DNA from: Clostridiales bacterium
Lineage (GTDB): Bacteria; Bacillota; Clostridia; Oscillospirales; QAKW01
Reading direction: 5' to 3'
Length of the DNA stretch: 10,438 nt
Assembly (NCBI GenBank): GCA_003343605.1
Contig: QAKW01000006.1
Location: 1 to 10,438, forward strand
Position 1 is the stretch's first letter. Each line of letters starts with the position of its first letter. The position numbers and the translations under genes were made by a program. The notes under the pieces are model-generated. The model saw only the letters and a program-made list of their open reading frames with translations, made no database searches and was not told the DNA's origin. Positions 1-5,461 of the stretch are shown piece after piece.

Positions 1-1
1 T

Positions 2-736
2 TCGCTGGGGCTTGAAACGCTGGGCGGCGTTTTCACCAAGCTGATTGAGCGCAATACCACCATCCCAACCAAAAAGAGCCAGATTTTCTCTACCGCCGCC
101 GATAATCAGCCGAGCGTGGAAATCCATGTTTTGCAGGGCGAGCGGGAGATGGCGAGCGCCAATAAAACGCTGGGTAAATTCCAGCTTACCGGCATTGCCC
201 CGGCGCCCCGCGGTGTGCCTCAGATCGAAGTAACCTTCGATATCGACGCCAACGGCATTGTGAATGTTTCGGCCAAAGATTTGGGCACCGGCAAGGAGCA
301 GAAGATTACGATTACGGCCTCTACCAACCTTTCGAAAGAAGAGATTGATAAGGCGGTAAAAGACGCCGAGGCCTGTGCCGCGGAAGATAAGAAACTTAAG
401 GAGTCGATAGAGATCCGCAATAATGCCGATCAGATGGTTTATCAAACCGAAAAGCTGATCAAAGAATCCGGCGACAAGCTGGACGATGCCGATAAGCAGA
501 GCGTGAACGCCGAGATCGAGAAGCTGAAGGAAGCCCTGAAAGGCACCGATACCGATGCGATCAAGGCGGCAACGGAAGCGCTCCAGAGCAAGGTTTACGA
601 GCTCTCTTCCAAAATTTATGCCCAGAATCCCGAAGCGGCGAATGCAGCCGGTGCGGCCGGTGCGGCTGCCGGTGGGGCAGAGGGCGTATACGACGCCGAT
701 TTCAAGGATGTAGACGATAATAAAGGCGGCAACTGA
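2..736 (+). CDS. dnaK: Chaperone protein DnaK, C-terminal part (5' end outside window)
   Basis: This is the Hsp70 chaperone, which binds exposed hydrophobic peptide segments in the cytosol in an ATP-controlled cycle with DnaJ and GrpE. The reading frame is open from the left edge, so the ATPase domain is missing and about 244 residues remain. They begin in the beta-sandwich substrate-binding domain, recognisable by [20 protein letters not shown], the block [24 protein letters not shown], and [20 protein letters not shown]. The charged helical lid follows, then a Gly/Ala-rich linker and an acidic tail ending near [14 protein letters not shown], similar to the usual Glu/Asp-rich DnaK terminus. 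The gene ends in TGA. dnaJ follows 93 bp downstream on the same strand with only a hairpin between, the usual Firmicute order. The identification is secure; only the upstream extent is unknown. Confidence 0.98.
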   Translation, partial: SLGLETLGGVFTKLIERNTTIPTKKSQIFSTAADNQPSVEIHVLQGEREMASANKTLGKFQLTGIAPAPRGVPQIEVTFDIDANGIVNVSAKDLGTGKEQKITITASTNLSKEEIDKAVKDAEACAAEDKKLKESIEIRNNADQMVYQTEKLIKESGDKLDDADKQSVNAEIEKLKEALKGTDTDAIKAATEALQSKVYELSSKIYAQNPEAANAAGAAGAAAGGAEGVYDADFKDVDDNKGGN

Positions 737-754
737 GCCAACGAACGGTAACAG

Positions 755-787
755 AAGGGCGCGCCGGGGAAGCTTCCCCGCGCCCTT
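755..787 (+). other. dnaK-dnaJ intergenic stem-loop
   Basis: The arms AAGGGCGC (755-762) and GCGCCCTT (780-787) pair, then GGGGA (766-770) pairs with TCCCC (775-779) around an AGCT loop, leaving a 3-nt GCC bulge at 763-765. The hairpin is very GC-rich but is followed by CCTCC rather than a T-run, so it is not a classic intrinsic terminator. It could be an RNA-processing or stability element that sets the DnaK:DnaJ ratio, or a leaky terminator. The structure is seen directly; the role is inferred. Confidence 0.6.
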
Positions 788-829
788 CCTCCATGTAACG
801 TGGCCCAATTTAGTAAAGCAGGTGAGTAT

Positions 830-1978
830 ATGGCAGAGAAAAGAGATTATTACGAGGTGCTCGGCCTTGCCAAGGGCGCATCCGAAGAAGAGATTAAAAA
901 GGCTTACCGCCGCCTTGCAAAGCAATACCATCCCGATCTGAACCCCGGCGATAAAACGGCGGAGGAACGGTTTAAAGAGGTCAACGAGGCTTACGGCGTG
1001 CTTTCCGATCCGGATAAAAAATCCCGCTATGATCAGTTCGGCCACGCGGGGGTTGATCCCTCCTATGGTACGGGCGGCCCGGGCGCGGGGGGCGGCTTCG
1101 GCGGATTTGGCGGCTTCGGTGATTTCGGTGATGTTTTCAGCTCCTTTTTCGGCGGGGGCTTCGGCGGCGGCCGCGGCCGCGGCGCCAATGCGCCCCGTAA
1201 GGGAGAAGATATTGAAACGGTTATTACGATCAGCTTTGAAGAAGCGGCCTTTGGCTGCGAAAAAGAGCTGAACCTCCGGCGGCGGCGCAGCTGCCCCCAT
1301 TGCGGCGGCACCGGCGCGAAAGACGGCAAAGAGCTGGAAACCTGCCCGCAATGCAACGGCAGCGGTGTTGTGACCAGCGTTCAGCGCACGATTCTGGGCA
1401 ATATCCAGTCGCAGAGCACCTGCCCTTCCTGCGGCGGCCGCGGCAAGCGGATCAAAACGCCCTGCCCCCATTGCCAGGGCGGTATCATTATCGAAGAGAA
1501 AAAAATCAAGGTAACAATCCCCGCGGGGATTGATAACGATCAGACCCTCACCATGCGCAATCAGGGCCATGCCGGTCAAAACGGCGGGCCCGATGGAGAT
1601 GTTTACATCGGCGTAAAGGTGCGCAAACACGCGCTCTTTGAGCGGCGCGGCACCGATCTCTACTGTAAAATACCGGTGAGCCTGGTCGATGCTTCGCTGG
1701 GCGCGAAGCTGCAGGTGCCAACGCTGGAAGGAAAGGTGGAATACGACCTTCCCGAAGGAACGCAGACAGGCAGCACCTTCCGTTTTAAAGGCAAAGGGGT
1801 GCCCCGGATCGGCAGCAAGGCCAAGGGCGATCTTTACGTAACGGTGGAGGTGGAAATTCCACGGAATCTTTCCAAGAAACAAAAGGATATTCTGAAGGAA
1901 TTCAGCAAAACGCTGGACGCCAAAAATTTCGAAAAAAAGAGCAGCTTTATGGATAAGCTGAGCAGCCTCTTTAAATAA
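830..1978 (+). CDS. dnaJ: Chaperone protein DnaJ (Hsp40, type I)
   Basis: DnaJ stimulates the DnaK ATPase and hands it unfolded substrates in the cytosol. The protein is 382 residues, normal for a type I DnaJ. The J domain (about 5-70) carries the invariant HPD at 34-36. A Gly/Phe-rich linker (about 80-120) follows, then a zinc-binding region with [24 protein letters not shown] and CPHCQGGI, then the two beta-barrel C-terminal domains with the GxxGDLYV-type segment. The fourth zinc motif keeps both cysteines but has Ile in place of the last Gly. I chose the ATG at 830 because [13 protein letters not shown] is the standard DnaJ N-terminus and AGGTGAG lies at 820-826; an upstream GTG at 800 would only add a non-homologous leader. 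The gene ends in tandem TAA codons and is followed at once by a strong terminator. Confidence 0.98.
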   Translation: MAEKRDYYEVLGLAKGASEEEIKKAYRRLAKQYHPDLNPGDKTAEERFKEVNEAYGVLSDPDKKSRYDQFGHAGVDPSYGTGGPGAGGGFGGFGGFGDFGDVFSSFFGGGFGGGRGRGANAPRKGEDIETVITISFEEAAFGCEKELNLRRRRSCPHCGGTGAKDGKELETCPQCNGSGVVTSVQRTILGNIQSQSTCPSCGGRGKRIKTPCPHCQGGIIIEEKKIKVTIPAGIDNDQTLTMRNQGHAGQNGGPDGDVYIGVKVRKHALFERRGTDLYCKIPVSLVDASLGAKLQVPTLEGKVEYDLPEGTQTGSTFRFKGKGVPRIGSKAKGDLYVTVEVEIPRNLSKKQKDILKEFSKTLDAKNFEKKSSFMDKLSSLFK

Positions 1979-1982
1979 TAAA

Positions 1983-2013
1983 AACCCGGCTGAAAATTTT
2001 CAGCCGGGTTTTT
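1983..2013 (+). terminator. Intrinsic terminator after dnaJ
   Basis: A perfect palindrome spans 1983-2010: AACCCGGCTGAAAA followed directly by its reverse complement, running into a T-run (to 2013). It begins 4 bp after the dnaJ stop and closes the chaperone operon. The flanking A-run could let it work on the minus strand too, though no minus-strand gene ends here. Confidence 0.93.
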
Positions 2014-2088
2014 ATCGATAGATAAACGATAATACAAGTAAATATGATTAAAAAACAAAATTAATGCAAAAATTATAGACAATATATA

Positions 2089-2117
2089 TTGACAATTATG
2101 AGCTAAGTATATATAAT
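2089..2117 (+). promoter_or_regulatory. Perfect-consensus sigma-A promoter for the amidase gene
   Basis: TTGACA at 2089-2094 is followed after exactly 17 bp by TATAAT at 2112-2117. Both hexamers match the sigma-70/sigma-A consensus at all positions. The surrounding 2016-2155 region is strongly AT-rich. Transcription would start near 2124, giving a leader of about 50 nt before the ATG at 2174. No operator-like dyad was recognised here. The promoter probably also drives the first of the paralogous membrane-protein genes, as no terminator lies between them. Confidence 0.85.
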
Positions 2118-2173
2118 AAAAATGACGTAAATATTCATACGGCGAAAAACATATAATGAAAGGGAAAGAGATT

Positions 2174-2821
2174 ATGAAAAAATATCGCAAATTTAAAAAA
2201 GCTACTGCTGTTTTGATGATTATTGCGCTTTTTTCTTGTTGTTCGCTGCAAACCCTTGCATATGATCATGGTGCTGCACAGCGATATTCCGATCAGTATG
2301 TGTTAAGCCCGAATCTAGCTTATCGGTATTGGCCGAGCGGCGATTGCACGAACTTTGTTTCTCAGTGTATGTAGGCGGGCGGCATGGCAGAATCAGACGA
2401 TTGGTATTATAATCATTTTTTCAGCCAATCGCTGACCTGGGTAAATGCCAATGAGCTCAAGGAGCACCTGAAGCTCCGGGTAGGGGCCACCCTTTTAAGC
2501 AGGTGGTCTAAATACGGCTACACGCTTGGAAATGGAATACAGTTTTTTGCCTATATCAATAACAGCGATGTTATTCAGGGCTGGGGCAATGAGATTATTT
2601 TTTACGACTGGACCGGCGACGGGCTGATGGATCACGCATCGATCGTGGTGGGAACCAATAACCCAATTGATGATTCTTATCCGGAGGGCGGCACGGTTGT
2701 AGGCGATCTGATCAATCAGCATACCACCAACCGGCGATGGAAATACTGGCACTTGGATTATTTTAACGATGATAAAGCCACAACAGAAATCTGTGCTTAC
2801 CGTTTGCCAAACAATGTATAA
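2174..2821 (+). pseudogene. Secreted amidase_6-type cell-wall hydrolase interrupted by an in-frame TAG
   Basis: If TAG at 2372-2374 (codon 67) is read through, this is a 215-residue protein. A signal peptide occupies residues 1-29 (KKYRKFKK, a hydrophobic core, probable cleavage after TLA). A putative amidase domain (amidase_6 type, distantly NlpC/P60-CHAP-like) follows. The presumed nucleophile is Cys58 in SGDCTNFVSQCM; AGGM and DDWYYNHFF, SLTWVNANEL, DGLMDHASIV (His154) and LINQHTTNRRW (His183) follow the TAG in the same frame. The only visible defect lies between SQCM and AGG, inside a conserved stretch. The 66-residue truncated product would have the nucleophile but not the histidines, so it should be inactive. 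The ATG at 2384 has no good ribosome binding site. Start 2174 fits the signal peptide, with AAAGGGA at 2159-2165; an ATG at 2156 is an alternative. It could be a young pseudogene, a suppressed or recoded amber codon, or a sequencing error. Confidence 0.85.
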
Positions 2822-2848
2822 AACATATCTGAAAGGAGAAGGTTACTG

Positions 2849-3532
2849 ATGAAAAAGTATCAAAAATCCCTGCTCTGGTGCGGGATCCCGGTTTTGATTT
2901 TGGCGATTGTATTAGCCGTTTTTTTCTCTCTGCGTGGCGATGCAAACAATGCGCTGGAGGAGGAACTGTTCCAGCAGGTTTTTGAGGTCAATAAAAGTAC
3001 GGATCCTGCGAGATACCTAGGTGATGCGGCATTTGGTCTGCTCTCTGCCACTACGGCGCAGCGGCAGCAGCTGGAAGAAACCTATACCGATACTTTGGAT
3101 GCAATTTTTCCGGCGGATTCCTGGCTGCGCACCCAGCGACTGCGGATTTTAGATCAGATGATGAATCAAACGCAGGATGATAATCCGCGTTCCCTGGATC
3201 TTGTCTGCCTGGATTGGAAAATGGATTCCATGTCGTTAAACGGAAACACGGCTGAAGTCACAATATCGTGGATCAGCTGTGAAAAGATCATTATCAAGGA
3301 AGAAGACGCTGATTTATACAGCAGCATGTTTCCGTTGACCAAAAAAGCAGTGAAAGCAGAGCTACAGCAGACTGATGGCATTTGGAAGGTAGTTTCTTAC
3401 GATATTGTGAATAAACAAATTGGCGCGGAAGACGAAGCAAGCCGCCGGAGCTTTGCCAGCTTTGAAGAAGCCTACGCCTACTCCATGGAAAAAACACCGC
3501 AGAACACAGTATTGCAATTGGAAGAAAATTGA
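2849..3532 (+). CDS. Hypothetical single-pass membrane protein, tandem copy 1
   Basis: I do not recognise a named family. The 227-residue protein has a short basic N-terminus (MKKYQK), one hydrophobic segment at about 8-28 (LLWCGIPVLILAIVLAVFF), and an extracytoplasmic domain of about 195 residues, so it is probably membrane-anchored and exposed outside. The late pattern of a strand with NGNTAEVTISW and then LQQTDGIWKVVSYDI recalls the alpha+beta NTF2-like domains of secreted Firmicute proteins; this is only a fold-level impression. It is paralogous to the gene at 3639-4307, with well over half of residues identical by eye, especially NKSTDPARYLGD, SLDLVCLDWK and GAEDEAS.RSFASFEEAYAYSMEKTP. 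It starts 27 bp after the amidase stop behind AAAGGAG (2832-2838) with no terminator between, so it is probably cotranscribed with the amidase. Confidence 0.85.
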   Translation: MKKYQKSLLWCGIPVLILAIVLAVFFSLRGDANNALEEELFQQVFEVNKSTDPARYLGDAAFGLLSATTAQRQQLEETYTDTLDAIFPADSWLRTQRLRILDQMMNQTQDDNPRSLDLVCLDWKMDSMSLNGNTAEVTISWISCEKIIIKEEDADLYSSMFPLTKKAVKAELQQTDGIWKVVSYDIVNKQIGAEDEASRRSFASFEEAYAYSMEKTPQNTVLQLEEN

Positions 3533-3543
3533 ATTTTAGAAAA

Positions 3544-3576
3544 GCGGCCGCTTATACAAGCGGCCGCATCTTTTTT
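3544..3576 (+). terminator. Intrinsic terminator after tandem copy 1
   Basis: A 10-bp perfect stem, GCGGCCGCTT (3544-3553) with AAGCGGCCGC (3558-3567), closes on an ATAC loop and is followed by ATC and six Ts (3571-3576). It ends the amidase/copy 1 transcript just before the next promoter. The stem arms happen to contain two NotI sites. Confidence 0.92.
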
Positions 3577-3580
3577 GATA

Positions 3581-3609
3581 TTGACAAATAAAAGGTATCC
3601 GTTTATAAT
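3581..3609 (+). promoter_or_regulatory. Perfect-consensus sigma-A promoter for tandem copy 2
   Basis: TTGACA at 3581-3586 and TATAAT at 3604-3609 are separated by exactly 17 bp, again a full consensus match, starting 4 bp after the T-run of the preceding terminator. Transcription would start near 3616, leaving a leader of only about 23 nt. Copy 2 is therefore a separate and probably strongly expressed unit. Confidence 0.85.
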
Positions 3610-3638
3610 GAAAATGTGATTGAAAGGGATGGTAAAAT

Positions 3639-4307
3639 ATGAAGACAAGTTGGAAACCGCTATTCTGGGGCGGCGCTGCGGTATTGATCGTGGCGGCGGT
3701 GCTGGCCGTTTTTCTCTCTCTGCGCGGCAATGGGAAAAGCGCGCTGGGAGAAGAGCTGTTCCGGCAGGTTTTTGAAGCCAATAAAAGCACCGATCCCGCG
3801 CGCTATCTGGGCGATGAATCTTATGGGCTGATCAGCGCGACGCCCGCGCAAAGGCAGGCGCTGGAAGAAACCTATACCGGGGTTTTGGATGCACTTTTTC
3901 CGGCGGATTCCTGGATGCGGGAGCAGAAATTAGAAATTTTAGAACGAAAGAAAAGCCAAACGGAGGATGACAGCCTGCGATCTCTGGATCTCGTTTGCCT
4001 GGACTGGAAGGTGGATTCTCTGGAGCTGAACGGGGATACGGCCGAAATGGTGGTTTCCTATATCTGTGCGGAGAAAATAATTATTAAGAGTGAGCAGCAG
4101 TATCAGGCAATGTTCCCCCTCACCGCAGAGACCGACCGGGCAACGCTGAGGCGGATCGGGGATCAGTGGATCATCGAAGACCTCAAGATGGAGAATTACC
4201 AGTTGGGCGCGGAAGACGAGGCGAGTAAGCGAAGCTTTGCCAGCTTTGAAGAAGCCTACGCCTACTCCATGGAAAAAACGCCGCGGAACACGGAATTGCG
4301 GCTGTGA
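3639..4307 (+). CDS. Hypothetical single-pass membrane protein, tandem copy 2
   Basis: This is the 222-residue paralog of the gene at 2849-3532 and is likewise of unknown function. It has a basic N-terminus (MKTSWK), a transmembrane segment at about 8-27 (LFWGGAAVLIVAAVLAVFLS), then an extracytoplasmic domain with the shared blocks ELFRQVFEANKSTDPARYLG, SLDLVCLDWKVDSLELNGDT, AEKIIIK and MFPLT. A nearly invariant C-terminal segment, GAEDEASKRSFASFEEAYAY through MEKTP, follows. The clearest length difference is three residues lost near KSEQQYQAMF. The start is supported by AAAGGGA at 3623-3629, 9 bp upstream. It has its own promoter and terminator, unlike copy 1, so the two copies can be expressed separately. 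The tandem arrangement points to duplication and divergence. Whether either acts with the neighbouring cell-wall amidase is unknown. Confidence 0.85.
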   Translation: MKTSWKPLFWGGAAVLIVAAVLAVFLSLRGNGKSALGEELFRQVFEANKSTDPARYLGDESYGLISATPAQRQALEETYTGVLDALFPADSWMREQKLEILERKKSQTEDDSLRSLDLVCLDWKVDSLELNGDTAEMVVSYICAEKIIIKSEQQYQAMFPLTAETDRATLRRIGDQWIIEDLKMENYQLGAEDEASKRSFASFEEAYAYSMEKTPRNTELRL

Positions 4308-4322
4308 TCAATCAAAAACAGC

Positions 4323-4359
4323 GGCGGCCCGCTTTCAAAAGAAAGCGGGCCGCCTTTTT
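4323..4359. terminator. Bidirectional intrinsic terminator between convergent genes
   Basis: A perfect 14-bp stem, GGCGGCCCGCTTTC (4323-4336) with GAAAGCGGGCCGCC (4341-4354), closes on AAAA. On the plus strand it is followed by five Ts (4355-4359). On the minus strand it is followed by GCTG and five Ts. It therefore serves both copy 2 and the convergent XRE gene, whose TGA stop overlaps the edge at 4359-4361. Confidence 0.93.
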
Positions 4360-4664
4360 CAGCGGTAGCGTTCTTTTAAAAACAGGGCAAAATCCCGCAG
4401 CTCCCCAATCGCTTCTTTGGGAAATCCATTGGGAAGGCGCAGGTAGGTTTCTTTGGCGGAGGTGCGGTTTTCTGTGAGCCCGAGCAGAAAATCAACCGAA
4501 ACGTGAAAGTATTGTGCAATGGCAATTTTGGTATCGTCCGGCGCTTCGCTTTTGTTCCGCTCGTAAGACGAAATGGAATGCATATTGATATGCAGAATAT
4601 CCGCCAGCTCCTTTTGCGTAAGCCCGGCTTCAATCCGCAGGTCTAAAAGTCTTGCACCGATCAT
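4359..4664 (-). CDS. XRE-family (HTH_3) transcriptional regulator
   Basis: This small 101-residue DNA-binding protein has a Cro/C1-type helix-turn-helix at about residues 4-60: LLDLRIEAGLTQKELADIL, then HINMHSISSYERNKSEAPDD, then IAIAQYFHVSVDFLLGL, the standard HTH_3 layout. The remaining 40 residues (ENRTSAKETY to LKERYR) are mainly helical and charged and could serve for dimerisation; there is no recognised ligand or protease domain. The ATG is preceded on the minus strand by AAGGAGG (4674-4680) at a good distance. It is transcribed divergently from the YcxB-like gene, and the intergenic region has two TAGA-N7-TCTA dyads, so autoregulation and control of that neighbour is the simplest inference. 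Length and architecture fit many small chromosomal or element-borne XRE repressors. Confidence 0.93.
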   Translation of the reverse strand: MIGARLLDLRIEAGLTQKELADILHINMHSISSYERNKSEAPDDTKIAIAQYFHVSVDFLLGLTENRTSAKETYLRLPNGFPKEAIGELRDFALFLKERYR

Positions 4665-4688
4665 CGATTCAAACCTCCTTTTTTTAGA

Positions 4689-4717
4689 ATTATAGAATTT
4701 AAATCTATTGTTTTAAA
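4689..4717 (-). promoter_or_regulatory. Probable promoter of the XRE gene
   Basis: Read on the minus strand, TATAAT (4694 down to 4689) is preceded after 17 bp by TTTAAA (4717-4712), a 4/6 match to the -35 consensus. The -10 overlaps the left half-site of the dyad centred at 4700, so a bound regulator would block it. The moderate -35 makes this less certain than the plus-strand promoters. Confidence 0.5.
4693..4707. promoter_or_regulatory. Candidate operator 1 (TAGA-N7-TCTA dyad)
   Basis: TAGA (4693-4696) and TCTA (4704-4707) form an inverted repeat with a 7-bp AT-only spacer, centred at 4700 and overlapping the XRE -10 element. The same half-sites and spacing recur at 4755-4769. Assigning it to the neighbouring XRE protein is an inference from position and symmetry. 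Confidence 0.4.
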
Positions 4718-4722
4718 AATAT

Positions 4723-4751
4723 TTGACAAATAATACCGTAAATGATATATT
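4723..4751 (+). promoter_or_regulatory. Sigma-A promoter for the YcxB-like gene
   Basis: TTGACA (4723-4728) is followed after 17 bp by TATATT (4746-4751), a 5/6 match to the -10 consensus. The expected start point near 4758 lies inside the dyad at 4751-4773. It is back to back with the XRE promoter, with the two -35 boxes only 5 bp apart. Confidence 0.75.
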
Positions 4752-4773
4752 TATTAGAGTAATAATCTAATAA
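4751..4773. promoter_or_regulatory. Candidate operator 2 (TTATTAGA-N7-TCTAATAA dyad)
   Basis: The arms TTATTAGA (4751-4758) and TCTAATAA (4766-4773) are a perfect 8-bp inverted repeat with a 7-bp spacer, covering the predicted start point of the YcxB-like transcript. Its centre (4762) lies 62 bp, about six helical turns, from the centre of operator 1. A separate 14-bp palindrome, AAATCAATTGATTT, lies at 4779-4792 in the leader and may be another site. Confidence 0.45.
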
Positions 4774-4839
4774 TAGGCAAATCAATTGATTTTAAATCGA
4801 TTATCGGGCCGGCAGGGACACCGGCAAAAGGAGATCTGG

Positions 4840-5374
4840 ATGTTGAAAGTGTTGTCTGTATATAATGAAAAGCTGATCCGTGCAATGCAGATACAGGAGC
4901 TGAAGCGGTATTTGAAATATATCGGTGCGGATCTGATTTTGAATATTGCGGTGCTGGCCGTGCTGTTCCGGTCCGGCGGGTTTTCGGTGTGCCGGTGGCT
5001 TTTTTGCGGCCTGCTGCTATTGCAGATTGCCATTGTGGCCGATCTTTTTTATTTTTCCGCTGCCAGGCGCTACCGGGCGGCGGGTGAGGGCAAAGATCTG
5101 CGGATGGAATTCACGGTAAGCGAAACAGGGCTCGATATTGTGATGAAAGGTGAAGCTTTTACCGCGGTGGCGGCGGCGCCCTTTGATTCCATCAGCAAAG
5201 CGGTTGAAACCGCCTCCTTTATTTTTTATTTACCAGAACCGGCTTTTATCCTATATCATCGATCAGGCAGCGCTTCCGGCGGAAGCGGCCGAAGCGCTCC
5301 GGCAGCGCTTGGCAGCCGCGCTGGAGGGGCGGTATATCGTGAAGGGCCAAAAAAGAAAGCGAAGTGCGGAATAA
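4840..5374 (+). pseudogene. YcxB-like membrane protein, frameshifted
   Basis: The start ATG at 4840 has an excellent ribosome binding site (AAAAGGAGA, 4826-4834). From there the frame encodes a cytosolic N-terminus, two hydrophobic segments (about 31-48 and 52-72), then a domain with LRMEFTVSETGLDIVMKG and PFDSISKAVETASFIF. This topology, two membrane helices followed by a soluble sheet domain, matches the YcxB-like family, whose role is unknown. After FIF the original frame loses all similarity and becomes Gly/Ser/Arg-rich, while the +1 frame continues sensibly: YQNRLLSYIIDQAALPAEAA, then EALRQRLAAALEGRYIVKGQ, ending in TAA at 5372. The switch best fits one extra T in the T6 run at 5222-5227; removing it gives about 177 residues, normal for the family. 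It may be a real mutation, a sequencing error or slippage. It is divergent from, and probably controlled by, the XRE gene. Confidence 0.75.
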
Positions 5375-5390
5375 TGCGCTTCGCTTTTTT
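5356..5390 (+). terminator. Intrinsic terminator overlapping the end of the YcxB-like gene
   Basis: AAAGCGAAGTGC (5356-5367) pairs with GCGCTTCGCTTT (5376-5387), 12 bp with one wobble pair, around the loop GGAATAAT, and is followed by Ts to 5390. The stop codon of the YcxB-like frame lies in the loop, so the last KRKRSAE codons form the left arm. It separates this gene from the MFS gene downstream. Confidence 0.88.
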
Positions 5391-5461
5391 CTTGCTTTTC
5401 CCGAGGGAGTATGATAAGATGAGCGGGGTTTTACGAAAGGCGGGAAGGGAGAGAAGATGCA

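Noticed and set aside
1063..1356. Proline-rich minus-strand frame in dnaJ
   Set aside because: It is the complement of the Gly/Phe-rich linker codons; no start signal or homology supports it.
2384..2821. Downstream half of the amidase as an independent gene
   Set aside because: It lacks a ribosome binding site, a signal peptide and the catalytic Cys region, and continues the upstream frame exactly, so it is part of the interrupted gene.
3544..3567. Two NotI sites suggesting cloning or vector sequence
   Set aside because: They are the two arms of a natural terminator with a T-run in the right place after a gene. No vector sequence surrounds them.
2016..5390. Toxin-antitoxin or phage-defence system built on the XRE gene
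   Set aside because: The partner gene looks YcxB-like rather than a toxin, the XRE protein is an ordinary repressor, and no nuclease, ATPase or other effector domain is present in the segment.
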